Assembly (NCBI RefSeq): GCF_001418345.1
Contig: NZ_LIPW01000002.1
Coordinates: 186,001 to 250,000, forward strand
Reading direction: 5' to 3'
DNA: 64,000 nt
Source of the DNA: Pseudidiomarina woesei
GTDB lineage: Bacteria > Pseudomonadota > Gammaproteobacteria > Enterobacterales > Alteromonadaceae
Below are positions 1 to 9,492 of the stretch, piece by piece (positions within the stretch are counted from its first letter, which is position 1; each line of letters begins with the position of its first letter). The notes beneath the pieces are model-generated. The model worked only from the letters and a program-made list of their open reading frames with translations, was not told the DNA's origin and searched no databases. A program made the translations under genes and the position numbers.

Positions 1-645
1 GCCTACGAAGCGTTGGTGCGCGGGCCCGAAGGGCAGGGCGCAGGCTGGGTATTCGAGCGTGTGAATGAAGACAATCGCTATTATTTTGATCAAGCCTGTC
101 GGGTAAAAGCAATAGAAACAGCTGCTCGCCTGGGGTGTGATGCCTATTTAAATATTAATTTTTTACCTAACGCGGTTTACAGCCCAGAAACCTGCATTAA
201 GGCGACCATTGAAGCAGCTGATTTATACGGCTTTGATTTAACCAAGCTGGTTTTCGAAGTGACAGAAAGCGAGCAAATTCTTGATAAAAACCACTTGCAG
301 AATATCTTCAGTAGTTATTCTAAGCGTGGTTTTAAAACAGCTATTGATGATTATGGTTCCGGCTTTGCCCGCATTGACTGGCTTATTGATTTGCGACCAG
401 ACATTTTAAAGCTTGATATGGCGCTTATTCGCGATATTAATGTACACCCAGAAAAACAAACGGTCGTTATTGAAGCACTGAAACAATGCGCTTTACAGGG
501 CACCCAGTTATTAGCTGAAGGCATTGAAACCAAAGAAGAACTAGACTGCCTTCGTGACATCGGCATACACTTATTTCAAGGTTATTATTTCGCCAAACCA
601 GAGCTCGAGGCTTTAGCTCAGGTTGACTTAGTGAAGCTTGGGTGA
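1..645 (+). CDS. EAL-domain c-di-GMP phosphodiesterase, C-terminal part (cut by window start)
   Basis: The reading frame is open from base 1 and begins inside the domain with AYEALVRG, which contains the signature EAL motif, so the N-terminus lies outside the window. The domain hydrolyses cyclic di-GMP to pGpG in the cytoplasm. All the usual catalytic and metal-binding elements can be read in order: EAL, the Asn of LNINF, the Glu of EVTES, the DD of IDDYGSGFA, the Lys of ILKLDM, the Glu of AEGIE and the Gln of FQGYYF. It therefore looks like an active phosphodiesterase. About 210 residues are visible, nearly a whole EAL domain; any sensory domain would be upstream. A Y_Y_Y-GGDEF cyclase gene follows 40 bp downstream on the same strand, so cyclase and phosphodiesterase may be paired. 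Confidence 0.9.
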   Translation, partial: AYEALVRGPEGQGAGWVFERVNEDNRYYFDQACRVKAIETAARLGCDAYLNINFLPNAVYSPETCIKATIEAADLYGFDLTKLVFEVTESEQILDKNHLQNIFSSYSKRGFKTAIDDYGSGFARIDWLIDLRPDILKLDMALIRDINVHPEKQTVVIEALKQCALQGTQLLAEGIETKEELDCLRDIGIHLFQGYYFAKPELEALAQVDLVKLG

Positions 646-685
646 ACCTGAGTTCATATTTACACCACAAGGATAGTTTCGCAAC

Positions 686-3616
686 ATGAAAAAGCTCAGT
701 GCAACACTGTGGTTTATACAGCTAATCTTGTTACACAGTTTATTGACGCCGAGCCAAGCCACTGCGAAAACCGTTAAGCCATTAAATGAATATGCCATGC
801 GCACCTGGACTACTGCGCATGGCTTACCGCACAACTCCGTCAACGCAATAACACAATCAGCAGACGGCTATTTATGGTTAGCCACTTGGGAAGGCCCTGT
901 TCGCTATAACGGCCGCGAATTCACAGTATTTGATGATATTCAAATAACTCAGATGCCAGAAGCTGGAGCCCTTGATATTCATGTTCACCCGAACACGGGT
1001 GACATGATTGTTGCTGGCCCCCGCGGTGGGGTGGTGTTTTTTAACGGCCAACAATGGCGGCCTTATCAATTTGGCCGTGGCTATGCTTATGAAACGGTGG
1101 TTGATGACTTGCAGCGCCTGTGGGTAGCGACCAGTGCCGGAGTATACCGGCTTGATAGCCGCGGAGAAGTAGAGCTTTTCGATGTAACCAAAGGGCTACC
1201 CGATAATACAACGATACGTATAGCGCTGGTTTCTGATGCCAATAATCAACAACAAATTTGGGCCGGCACGCGCGGGGGGCTTGCGGTATTTGAACCAAGT
1301 ACTGAGCGCTTTACCAAAGTAAATGAGCTTCCCACAGCGCAAATTCGTGAAATTCGGCAGTTGCAAGATGGTCGTATAGCCGTATCAAGCGACGATGGAC
1401 TTTTTATTCAGCAATCATCGGGCGAATTTAAGCCTTGGCCGGTTGCAGTGAAAGGCCCTATAACTGCAATTACTGAGGGGCCGGAAGGCTGTTTATGGGT
1501 GGGAACATTTGAATACGGTGTCGGCCGACTCTGCGCCGATCAACAAGAATGGCTGAGTGTTGATCAAGGGCTACCAAACTCACATGTACTTGATATTTTT
1601 CGTGACCGGGAAAACAACATGTGGGTATCTACTCACGGTGGCTTTGCCCAATTTCGCGCTGCATTATTTACCAGTTTCACACCCCATCATGGGTTAAAGG
1701 GCGCCTACGCGCGTTCGGTTCATGTTGATAACAATGGCATGATTTGGGTAGGCACCAATGATGGCCTAAGTTATCGCAAAAATGGCCGTTTTATTGGCTT
1801 AGATCAACAACCACGTTTACAAGCACTATCTGTACTTTCTATTGCCTCAGACGACGCCAACCGTCTGTATGTAGGCTCTTATACCGAAGGTGTATTGCAA
1901 CTGCAAGATGGCAGAATTACAGCCCAGTTAAACCGTAACAGTGGTCTTGAGTTAAATGAAATTCGTGTGGTTAAACCTATTCCAAACAGTAATTATGTGC
2001 TTGTTGGCACACCTAGTGGGCTTTATTTAACCCAGGTGCGAAACGGCCAATTTGTTATTGTAAAACACTATACCACCGCTGACGGCATGGCTTCTGATTT
2101 TGTTCATTCGTTAACATTGGCGCCAGGTGGCGACTTGTGGGTGAGTTCAACATCAACATTAACGTACTTTAAAGCAACACCGACGCGTTTTGAGTGGAAG
2201 CCTGAACCAGTTGATTTAGCTTCGTTTACCCGTGCGCGAAATATCTTTTCAGGTATTGTTCACCAGCAACGATTATGGTTAGCGACCGATAACGGCGTGC
2301 TTACTCGTGACTTAACCAGTGGCACATGGCATTGGTTGGGGCGCCAACAAGGGCTGCCGTTTGAGAAAGTATTTACGATAAATTTCGATGCGCAAGCCAA
2401 TTTATGGCTAGGCGGCTCGCGGGGAATTATTCGCGTCGGCGCTGAGCAACTTGAACAGTGGTTAAGCGGCGATATTCAGTTGGTTACTCATAAGTTATTT
2501 TCCGAAGCCGATGGCATGAAAAGTCGGCAAATAACAACTGGCGGTTTAGCGTCGGCGTTAGATACGCAAGGCCATCTTTGGTTCGCCTCTGCGGTTGGTG
2601 CCATTCGCGTTGACCCAAGCCAATACAACGCCCATGAAAATTCAGCTCCGGCTCCAGTCATTGAGTCTGTTAGCCATGATTATGGGCTGCTTGAGTTGGG
2701 TGCAGAACTACCCGCAAATAATACCCGCACGGCATTTAATTATGTCGCGCTTGGTTATCAAATGCCGGAGCAAATTGAGTATCAAGTTCGTATGTACGGT
2801 TATGACACACAATGGCGAGACCGCGAAGATAACTTAACCACTGAATATACTGCACTGCCACCTGGTGATTACCGTTTTGCGGTTCGTACGCGCTACCCAG
2901 GTGAAAATTGGTCGCAGCCAACTGAGTTTAGCTTTTCAAAAGCAGCCTATTTTTATCAACGGCCATGGTTTTGGTTTATTTTTGCTATTGCGTTTATCGC
3001 TCTAGTGGGCGGAATTGTCCATTGGCGTATTCGTCAGCTTGAAAAAACGCGTGTACGCTTGCAAGCCATGGTTCATCAGCAAACTCTTAAATTAGAGCAA
3101 CTTGCACTAACAGACCCATTAACTGGGTTGGCAAACCGTCGCGCATTTGACCAGCGTTTAGCGTTGGAAGTGAAAAACAGCACGCGGCACCAAACGCCAT
3201 TGTCTGTTGGTTTGCTTGACCTCGATTATTTTAAAGCGATCAACGACAAATACCTGCACGCTGGCGGTGATATTATTTTAACGCAGGTGGCGCAGGTGAT
3301 AGCAGCCAATGCACGCGAAGTTGACTTAGTGGCAAGGTGGGGAGGCGAGGAGTTTGCCATTATTTTTCCAGACACGACACAAGCTCAGGCGGCAAAAATT
3401 CTCGAACGTATTCGATTAATGGTCGAGCAGTTAGCGATACCAGAAGTGAGCGATGACGCGCGAGTAACGGTAAGTATTGGCTTAGTAAGCAGCCAATCAG
3501 CTATGAACAGCGATGCGCAGCAGTTGTTAAAACTTGCCGATAGAATGCTTTATCAAGCGAAAAAAGGCGGCCGCAACCGCCTTTCAATTTATCAAGCTGA
3601 TAATACTAACGGTTAG
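686..3616 (+). CDS. Periplasmic propeller / Y_Y_Y sensor diguanylate cyclase
   Basis: This 976-aa protein has an N-terminal signal segment (about residues 1-27). It is followed by repeated blades of the two-component-regulator propeller type (WTTAHGLPHNSVNAI, LWLAT, MWVSTHGG and similar, to about residue 645), a Y_Y_Y domain (about 650-750), one membrane helix (about 758-780), a short coiled stretch and a GGDEF domain (about 808-970). The active-site motif is GGEEF near residue 886. The inhibitory RxxD site (REVD) lies five residues before it, so product inhibition is expected. The layout suggests an extracytoplasmic ligand sensor that makes c-di-GMP inside the cell; the ligand is unknown. 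The 3' end overlaps the convergent SDR gene by 11 bp and carries a minus-strand terminator within the coding sequence. Confidence 0.93.
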   Translation: MKKLSATLWFIQLILLHSLLTPSQATAKTVKPLNEYAMRTWTTAHGLPHNSVNAITQSADGYLWLATWEGPVRYNGREFTVFDDIQITQMPEAGALDIHVHPNTGDMIVAGPRGGVVFFNGQQWRPYQFGRGYAYETVVDDLQRLWVATSAGVYRLDSRGEVELFDVTKGLPDNTTIRIALVSDANNQQQIWAGTRGGLAVFEPSTERFTKVNELPTAQIREIRQLQDGRIAVSSDDGLFIQQSSGEFKPWPVAVKGPITAITEGPEGCLWVGTFEYGVGRLCADQQEWLSVDQGLPNSHVLDIFRDRENNMWVSTHGGFAQFRAALFTSFTPHHGLKGAYARSVHVDNNGMIWVGTNDGLSYRKNGRFIGLDQQPRLQALSVLSIASDDANRLYVGSYTEGVLQLQDGRITAQLNRNSGLELNEIRVVKPIPNSNYVLVGTPSGLYLTQVRNGQFVIVKHYTTADGMASDFVHSLTLAPGGDLWVSSTSTLTYFKATPTRFEWKPEPVDLASFTRARNIFSGIVHQQRLWLATDNGVLTRDLTSGTWHWLGRQQGLPFEKVFTINFDAQANLWLGGSRGIIRVGAEQLEQWLSGDIQLVTHKLFSEADGMKSRQITTGGLASALDTQGHLWFASAVGAIRVDPSQYNAHENSAPAPVIESVSHDYGLLELGAELPANNTRTAFNYVALGYQMPEQIEYQVRMYGYDTQWRDREDNLTTEYTALPPGDYRFAVRTRYPGENWSQPTEFSFSKAAYFYQRPWFWFIFAIAFIALVGGIVHWRIRQLEKTRVRLQAMVHQQTLKLEQLALTDPLTGLANRRAFDQRLALEVKNSTRHQTPLSVGLLDLDYFKAINDKYLHAGGDIILTQVAQVIAANAREVDLVARWGGEEFAIIFPDTTQAQAAKILERIRLMVEQLAIPEVSDDARVTVSIGLVSSQSAMNSDAQQLLKLADRMLYQAKKGGRNRLSIYQADNTNG
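3560..3584 (-). terminator. Rho-independent terminator for the SDR/AbgT transcript, inside a coding region
   Basis: On the minus strand an 8-bp stem (AAAGGCGG / CCGCCTTT, loop of six) is followed by a run of six T. It lies 22 bp beyond the SDR stop codon and inside the last codons of the convergent GGDEF gene, where it encodes the conserved KKGGRNR stretch. On the plus strand the hairpin is followed only by CAATTT, so it should work mainly for the minus-strand transcript. Confidence 0.75.
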
Positions 3617-4391
3617 CCACCATACGGCGCACTAAACCTGGAAAAAAGCGTTGTAAGAAAGGGGCTAGCTTTGACACGCCAGAGCCCACAACAACCTCGG
3701 CTTTTTGTTTCGCAATAGCCTGCAGCGATTGACGAGCGCATGCTTCGGCCGAAATACCGCCGGCATTGTCAGGGTCTTCGTGTCCTAACGCAGAGCCGTC
3801 ACCGGTTAATGAGTTATGTGCAACTTGTGTATTGATAAACCCAGGTAAAATGGAGGTCACTACAAGTTCATGTTGCTTCATTTCGGCCCGTAGCGAGTCC
3901 ATAAAACCAATAACACCAAATTTGGCGCCATTGTAGCCACTACGCAGCTTTGTGCCGACTTTGCCAGCCACACTTGAAACCGTGACAATATGCCCCGAAC
4001 GGCGCTCAACCATGCGTGGCAACACCAATTTGGTTAACGCGATAACGCCGAAATAATCAATTTCCATTAGTTGCCGGTAAACGGCCATATCGGTGTCTAA
4101 AATTAGCGAGCGCTGCGACACGCCAGCGTTATTAATTAAGATATCGATGACTTGATCGCCAAGCTGCGCTTGCGCTTGTTGGGCGGCAGTTTCAGGCTGG
4201 CTTAAGTCAAGTGCAAGCACCCGGTGACGCTCTGGATGAGCCAGCGATAAACGCACTTGTTCAAGCGCCTCAGCGCGGCGTGAGGTTAGAATAAGATGAG
4301 CACCGGCCTCTGCCAATTGCTCAGCCATGGCTAAACCGATGCCCGAAGAGGCACCGGTTAGCCAAACAGTTTTACCTTGAAAGTAGGTCAT
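3606..4391 (-). CDS. SDR-family NAD(P)-dependent oxidoreductase
   Basis: This 261-aa classical short-chain dehydrogenase has the cofactor motif TGASSGIG near residue 13, the NNAG motif near residue 87, and the catalytic Ser of VSSVAGKVG with YxxxK in GYNGAK. It is a soluble Rossmann-fold enzyme; the substrate cannot be told from sequence. It resembles the DltE/YdfG-like SDRs often annotated only as SDR oxidoreductase. It lies 5 bp downstream of an AbgT transporter gene and is almost surely cotranscribed with it. Transport and reduction of a common compound is possible but is inference. Its end overlaps the convergent GGDEF gene by 11 bp. Confidence 0.9.
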   Translation of the reverse strand: MTYFQGKTVWLTGASSGIGLAMAEQLAEAGAHLILTSRRAEALEQVRLSLAHPERHRVLALDLSQPETAAQQAQAQLGDQVIDILINNAGVSQRSLILDTDMAVYRQLMEIDYFGVIALTKLVLPRMVERRSGHIVTVSSVAGKVGTKLRSGYNGAKFGVIGFMDSLRAEMKQHELVVTSILPGFINTQVAHNSLTGDGSALGHEDPDNAGGISAEACARQSLQAIAKQKAEVVVGSGVSKLAPFLQRFFPGLVRRMVANR

Positions 4392-4396
4392 TTAGA

Positions 4397-5944
4397 TTAT
4401 CCTGCGGGATAAACATAATTCGCTTGGAAACCAAGCGGAATGCCAATCATCCAGTAGATGATCAAGAAAGCTGACCAAATCACTAATAAGCTCACCGTAA
4501 ACGGCAACATCATGGCCACTAGAGAACCAATACCCGTGCCCTTCACGTAGCGCTGGCAATACAGCACCACTAATGGGAAGTAAGGCAATAGTGGGGTAAT
4601 AATGTTACTAATTGAGTCACCCACGCGATAAGCGGCTTGGGTTAGATCTGGTGAGTAGCCTAATTGCATGAGCATAGGGACAAATATTGGCGAAATAAGC
4701 GCCCATTTGGCCGAAGCTGAACCAATAAATAGGTTAATAAAGGCCACCAAGATAATAATACCAACCATAGTGACGCCACCTGAGAGCTGCAACGAGCTTA
4801 AGAATTGCGCGCCTTTAATGGATAGTAAGGTACCTAAGTTAGAGTCGCCAAAGGCTTTGATAAATAAGGCACAGAAGAACGCCATGACCATATAGTAGGC
4901 CATGCCCTCCATAGACTTGGTCATAGCGCCAACCACGTCTTGTGAGTTCTTAAAGCTGCCAGAAATAAAGCCATGCACAATGCCTGGAATAATAAACAGC
5001 AAGAAGATAAGTGGCACAATCATTTGCATCAGTGGCGCGGTAAACGAAGCGAGCTCACCTGTTGCATCGGCCAATGGTGTATTTTCAGCGCTAGCAGCAA
5101 AATATAGTGCAACTAGGCCAAATACCATAGTCAATACGCCCGCATAAAATGCCTTACGGTCGCGCGGTGTTACGTCATCAAGTACCGGCATATCTTCTTG
5201 ATCGCCATCAATGGTGGCATTTTTTTGCAAACGCGGCTCAATAACACGGTCAGTCAAATACCAACCCACTAGCACCACTACCACAGACGACGCCGCGGTG
5301 AAGAAGTAGTTGTTTAGCGGGTTTAACTGAATAGCAGGGTCAAGAATTTGGGCTGCGCTTTGGGTAAAGCCTTGCAGTAATGGGTCAATGGCAGAAGGCA
5401 CAAAGTTGGCACTAAAACCACCGGAAACACCGGCGAAAGCAGCCGCAATACCCGCCAAAGGATGACGCCCAGCAGCAAAGAAAATAACGCCGCCTAATGG
5501 AATAACCAATACGTAGCCGGCATCAACTGCGGTATGACTAACAATAGCTACTAAAATTAACACTGGCGTAAGTAACATTTTTGGCGTGACGTTAAGCATG
5601 AGCTTAATAGCCACATTGATGAAGCCACTACGCTCGGCTACGCCAACGCCTAACATGGCAACTAGCACCACACCCAAGGGCGCAAAGCCCATAAAGGTGC
5701 CAACCATGTTGGCAAGAAAGTCGGCCATTTGATCGCCAGCTAACAAGTTGGTAATGCCAACGTTTTCGTTAGTTAGCGGATGAACCGCGTCGAATTCAAT
5801 GCCCGAGAGTAAAAAACTGAACACCCAAACGATAATGAGTAATCCAAAAAACATGACCGCTGGGTCAGGAAGTTTGTTGCCCACTTTTTCAACTTTATCG
5901 AGTATACGATTCAGAAGTGTGGACGATTCTTGCGAACCAGACAT
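4397..5944 (-). CDS. AbgT-family transporter (copy 1)
   Basis: This 515-aa polytopic inner-membrane protein has a short polar N-terminus (ILDKVEKVGNKLPDP) followed by many hydrophobic helices. The family-typical segments GVAERSGF, HTAVDAGYVLVIPL, FAGVSGGFSAN, and near the C-terminus IGSASAKWALISPIFVPMLM and GDSISNIITPLLPYFPL are present. AbgT proteins import p-aminobenzoyl-glutamate in E. coli, and relatives export sulfonamides, using the ion gradient. Which activity applies here is unknown. It is the first gene of a two-gene minus-strand unit with the SDR gene and is transcribed divergently from rnhB, 83 bp away. A second family member is encoded at 12637-14196. Confidence 0.93.
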   Translation of the reverse strand: MSGSQESSTLLNRILDKVEKVGNKLPDPAVMFFGLLIIVWVFSFLLSGIEFDAVHPLTNENVGITNLLAGDQMADFLANMVGTFMGFAPLGVVLVAMLGVGVAERSGFINVAIKLMLNVTPKMLLTPVLILVAIVSHTAVDAGYVLVIPLGGVIFFAAGRHPLAGIAAAFAGVSGGFSANFVPSAIDPLLQGFTQSAAQILDPAIQLNPLNNYFFTAASSVVVVLVGWYLTDRVIEPRLQKNATIDGDQEDMPVLDDVTPRDRKAFYAGVLTMVFGLVALYFAASAENTPLADATGELASFTAPLMQMIVPLIFLLFIIPGIVHGFISGSFKNSQDVVGAMTKSMEGMAYYMVMAFFCALFIKAFGDSNLGTLLSIKGAQFLSSLQLSGGVTMVGIIILVAFINLFIGSASAKWALISPIFVPMLMQLGYSPDLTQAAYRVGDSISNIITPLLPYFPLVVLYCQRYVKGTGIGSLVAMMLPFTVSLLVIWSAFLIIYWMIGIPLGFQANYVYPAG

Positions 5945-6027
5945 GAGGAAACCCCTTGTTGTATTGTTATTATGATTAAGACGAAAGTATCATAACGCAT
6001 CAACCGACAACAACAAGATGAAAACCG

Positions 6028-6597
6028 ATGATTTGTGGAACTGATGAAGCTGGGCGAGGCCCAATTGCAGGGCCGGTAGTGGCGGCAGCGGTAATTTTAG
6101 ACCCGAATAACCCAATTGCTGGCATTAATGATTCAAAAAAACTGTCTGAAAAAAAGCGCTTAGCACTAAGCGAAGAAATAAAGCAAAAAGCGCTTTATTG
6201 GGCCATTGCGCAATGCGATGCAGAAGAAATAGATGCAATTAATATTTTACAGGCCTCGCTACTGTCTATGAAGCGTGCGGTTGAAGCATTGCCGGTTAGC
6301 CCAAGTAAGGTTCTAGTGGACGGTAATAAGTTGCCGCAATTGCATGTGCCCGCTGAGGCAATTGTTGGCGGCGATGCGTTAGAGGCTTGTATTGGTGCAG
6401 CATCAATTTTGGCGAAAGTGGAGCGCGACCGGCAAATGCTCGAATGGCACGCGCTTTACCCAGAATACGATTTTGCCAAACATAAGGCCTACCCAACAAA
6501 AGCCCATTTGTCTGCGCTCACAGAGCATGGCCCCTGCCCGATACACCGCAAAAGTTTTGGGCCAGTTGCTCGGCTGCTAGCTACGCCTGACAAATAG
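6028..6597 (+). CDS. rnhB: Ribonuclease HII
   Basis: This 189-aa enzyme cleaves the RNA strand of RNA-DNA hybrids and removes misincorporated ribonucleotides from DNA, using divalent metal. The N-terminus [20 protein letters not shown] carries the first two acidic active-site residues and the RNase HII GRG motif; the later Asp residues sit in LVDGNKLP and [12 protein letters not shown]. An in-frame stop at 6019-6021 lies two codons upstream, which fixes the ATG at 6028; the ribosome-binding site is weak. In E. coli rnhB follows lpxB and precedes dnaE. Here it stands alone between abgT and argE, so the usual context is lost. The last 17 bp overlap the convergent argE. Confidence 0.95.
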   Translation: MICGTDEAGRGPIAGPVVAAAVILDPNNPIAGINDSKKLSEKKRLALSEEIKQKALYWAIAQCDAEEIDAINILQASLLSMKRAVEALPVSPSKVLVDGNKLPQLHVPAEAIVGGDALEACIGAASILAKVERDRQMLEWHALYPEYDFAKHKAYPTKAHLSALTEHGPCPIHRKSFGPVARLLATPDK

Positions 6598-7741
6598 TAC
6601 GAATTAAATTGCGAATTTGATTCTGTGCAGGCGCTATTTCGTCAATTTGAATATACTCGTCGGGCTGATGGGCTTGGGCAATATTACCAGGCCCCATGAT
6701 AATTGTTTGACAGCCGAGCCCCTGCACAAATGGTGCTTCAGTGCAGTAGTTTGCAACTTCTGGGGCATTGCCGGTTAAGCCATGAGCTAATTGCACAATG
6801 TCTGAGTCATTATCACAGCGATAGCCGGGAATGGGTTCGTGCATATGTTGTAAGCAGACAGCGCCCGGGTATTTAGCTTTCACTTCACGCAGGCGTTCGT
6901 CAATAATGCCGTACATATCGTCAATATTCATGCCCGGCAGCGGACGCATATCAATGTGCAATTCACAGCAGGCACAAATTCGATTGGCAGCGTCACCGCC
7001 ATGTATGGCACCGAAATTTAAGGTGGGGTATGGCACTTCAAAGGTGGCATCATTGAAACGTTGCTGAAATTCTTGCTGCACAGTTCGCAGCTCGGTGATG
7101 ACGTCGTGCATAATTTCAATAGCATTCACACCGCCGGCCGGATTTGAACTATGGCCAGATTTACCTGTAACCCGCACAGCTTCAGTTAAATGGCCTTTGT
7201 GCGCAGTTACTGGCGTCATCGAGGTCGGCTCACCAATAATGGCAAACTCAGGTTTTAAGTGGCCAAATGCATCTAACTCGCGTGCCCCTGCCATAGTGGT
7301 TTCTTCGTCGGCTGTGGCCAAAATATACAGAGGCTTAGTTAGGGTCGTTAAATCAATATTTCGCAATGCTTCTAACACGAATGCGAAGAAGCCTTTCATA
7401 TCGGCACTGCCCAGCCCGTACAAACGACCATTGTCCTCACGTAATTTAAACGGGTCTTGAGTCCAGCGACCTTCATCCCATGGCACAGTGTCGGTATGGC
7501 CAGCTAATAATAAACCGCCTTCACAAGCGCCTTCGGGAACAAAGTGTGCCAGTAAATTGTATTTACCGGGTTGGCGATCAAGCTCGTGAATATCAATTTG
7601 AAAACCTAAGCTTTCTAACCAAATAGCAAGCTTTTCGATGACGGCTCTATTGCTGGTGTCCCAACTTGGGTCGAGGCAGGAAACGGAAGGAAGCGCGATA
7701 AGTTCGCGATACATTTGAATGAAACTAGGCAGCTGTGGCAT
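6581..7741 (-). CDS. argE: Acetylornithine deacetylase
   Basis: The zinc-dependent M20-family hydrolase removes acetate from N2-acetylornithine to give ornithine in arginine synthesis. The protein follows E. coli ArgE almost throughout: [16 protein letters not shown] (metal His/Asp), [29 protein letters not shown] (metal Glu and general base), [38 protein letters not shown] and the C-terminal QAHQPDEYI. The start at 7741 is chosen because GGAGAG precedes that ATG at good spacing and the length (386 aa) then fits the family. A longer frame begins at 7759. No other arginine gene is adjacent, unlike the divergent argE/argCBH arrangement of enterics. Confidence 0.95.
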   Translation of the reverse strand: MPQLPSFIQMYRELIALPSVSCLDPSWDTSNRAVIEKLAIWLESLGFQIDIHELDRQPGKYNLLAHFVPEGACEGGLLLAGHTDTVPWDEGRWTQDPFKLREDNGRLYGLGSADMKGFFAFVLEALRNIDLTTLTKPLYILATADEETTMAGARELDAFGHLKPEFAIIGEPTSMTPVTAHKGHLTEAVRVTGKSGHSSNPAGGVNAIEIMHDVITELRTVQQEFQQRFNDATFEVPYPTLNFGAIHGGDAANRICACCELHIDMRPLPGMNIDDMYGIIDERLREVKAKYPGAVCLQHMHEPIPGYRCDNDSDIVQLAHGLTGNAPEVANYCTEAPFVQGLGCQTIIMGPGNIAQAHQPDEYIQIDEIAPAQNQIRNLIRTICQA

Positions 7742-7790
7742 CACATCTCTCCGGTACAACGGTTAGTGAGCCACAGCATACCTGATTTAT

Positions 7791-8378
7791 TTAAAAGTGA
7801 TAACTACCACGCAAGCGAACACCGTCACCAAATTCGCTATCTTGATAGCCTACACCAACCGAAACATCTGAATTAATGTAGTAATTCACACCAAATTGAT
7901 ACTGGTTGTCCGAACCCGCGTCGAAATAATCAACCCAGCCTAAGCCGCCATAAAATTCGAACTGTTCAATGCGCTGTCGCAGGTTCGCTTCAACTCCCCA
8001 AAAACCAGTGTCATTTCGGCCAAAATCAACATGGCCCATGCGTAAACCAGCGTCCGCGGTTAGCCCTTGGCTTAACCAAAAATAACGACCTAGCTTAGCG
8101 GCAATAACGTCATTGCTGCTACCGAAATCATTGTCGAAGTTACGGTAATAGCCACTGACAAAATAAGGAGACTTAAATTCATATGAGCCTTCTAGTAGAA
8201 TGCTATCGCCACCGTCGTGATCCGCAACGGCTGCGCCAATATAGTTATAGGCACTATGACCACGTGTTGGCTGCTGCGTTTGTTGCTGTTGCGCCAATGC
8301 CGAGGTGGAAACTAGGCTTGCAGAAGCTAACGTTACCGTTGCCATGGCTGCTGATAAAATACGTACTTGCAATGTCAT
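7791..8378 (-). CDS. Small outer-membrane beta-barrel protein
   Basis: The 195-aa precursor has a signal peptide (hydrophobic stretch ending ALA, about residue 30), a Gln-rich linker, and alternating amphipathic strands rich in Tyr, Phe and Gly. It ends in the sequence GVRLRGSYHF, whose terminal Phe is typical of BAM-assembled barrels. It resembles putative porins and OmpW/OmpA-like 8-stranded barrels in size; no family is firmly recognised. The start at 8378 has GAGG nine bases upstream; a GTG at 8393 would include that ribosome-binding site in the coding region and is less likely. Transcribed divergently from the 2OG oxygenase gene. Confidence 0.75.
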   Translation of the reverse strand: MTLQVRILSAAMATVTLASASLVSTSALAQQQQTQQPTRGHSAYNYIGAAVADHDGGDSILLEGSYEFKSPYFVSGYYRNFDNDFGSSNDVIAAKLGRYFWLSQGLTADAGLRMGHVDFGRNDTGFWGVEANLRQRIEQFEFYGGLGWVDYFDAGSDNQYQFGVNYYINSDVSVGVGYQDSEFGDGVRLRGSYHF

Positions 8379-8537
8379 CGTGATATACCTCACTTTTTGC
8401 TAAAATCTGCAAATAACGGTAGCAACCTTAAATTGTAAACAAAAGGCGGTTTACTCAAGATTTACCCTTGTCTAGACAGGCTAAAATACTTAGCATAGGC
8501 GCCTATTTTCACACTTATTGTCGGGAACAAACGATTC

Positions 8538-9470
8538 ATGAAATCCATACCACATATTGATATGAGCCTGTATGGCCAAGACTTTAACGCGTTCGCACAG
8601 CATGTGGGCGAAGGGTACGAAGCGAACGGTTTTGTTGCTTTAACCAAGCATGGTATCGACCAGCAGCTCATTGATAACGCGCTGGATATATGTCGTGAGT
8701 TGTTTGCGTTACCGGAAGACGTGAAGAAAAAATATCACATTCCAGGTGGTGGTGGTGCGCGCGGCTATACGCCATTTGGTACCGAAATAGCGAAAGACGC
8801 CAAGCACGTTGATTTGAAAGAGTTCTGGCATGTGGGGCGGGAAGTAGAAGGTACGCCGCCATTCCCACAATTAACACCCAACGTATGGCCGGCTGAGCTA
8901 CCTGAATTTAAAGAGAAAATTCTAAAATTATATCGTGCGTTAGACGCATTAGGCTTGCAGGTACTCGAAGCCTTGGCGGTTTATTTGAAGCAGCCGCGTG
9001 ACTTCTTTAACGACAAAGTGAATTTGGGTAACTCTATTCTTCGCCCCTTACACTACCCACCAATTATTGATGAAGGCACACCTTCAGTGCGCGCCGGTGC
9101 GCATGAAGATATCAACGTACTGACGTTGCTGGTCGGCTCGCGTGAGCCTGGCTTAGAAGTGCTGGCCAAAGACGGCTCGTGGATTCCGGTGACCATTATT
9201 GAAGGCGCCATTATTTGTAACGTAGGTGATATGCTGCAACGCATGACCAACGGTGTATTGCCTTCGACCACGCATCGCGTGGTGAATCCGCCGGCGCCAT
9301 TTAGCTCGAAGTCGCGTTATTCAATTCCGTTTTTCTTGCATTTTAACCCGGACGTAATGATTACCCCGTTAGAAAGTTGCATTAATGAGGAAAACCCACA
9401 ACGTTTTGACCCAATTAGCTCTGACGACTATTTGATGGAACGTTTGCGTGAAATTGGTCTCGTTAAATAA
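8538..9470 (+). CDS. 2-oxoglutarate/Fe(II)-dependent oxygenase, isopenicillin-N-synthase family
   Basis: This 310-aa soluble protein has the N-terminal DIOX_N region (residues about 5-125) and the C-terminal jelly-roll domain (about 160-280). The iron triad is readable as HED in AGAHEDINVLTLL and the distal His in STTHRVVNP. The 2OG/carboxylate-binding RxS is in SRYSIPFFLHFNPD. Bacterial relatives are often annotated as 2OG-Fe(II) oxygenase or flavonol-synthase-like; the substrate is unknown. It starts a plus-strand run with the 5'-nucleotidase (22 bp to its ATG) and a Bcr/CflA transporter, so all three may share a transcript. Confidence 0.92.
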   Translation: MKSIPHIDMSLYGQDFNAFAQHVGEGYEANGFVALTKHGIDQQLIDNALDICRELFALPEDVKKKYHIPGGGGARGYTPFGTEIAKDAKHVDLKEFWHVGREVEGTPPFPQLTPNVWPAELPEFKEKILKLYRALDALGLQVLEALAVYLKQPRDFFNDKVNLGNSILRPLHYPPIIDEGTPSVRAGAHEDINVLTLLVGSREPGLEVLAKDGSWIPVTIIEGAIICNVGDMLQRMTNGVLPSTTHRVVNPPAPFSSKSRYSIPFFLHFNPDVMITPLESCINEENPQRFDPISSDDYLMERLREIGLVK

Positions 9471-9492
9471 CGCTTAAACATCTGGAGTGGTG

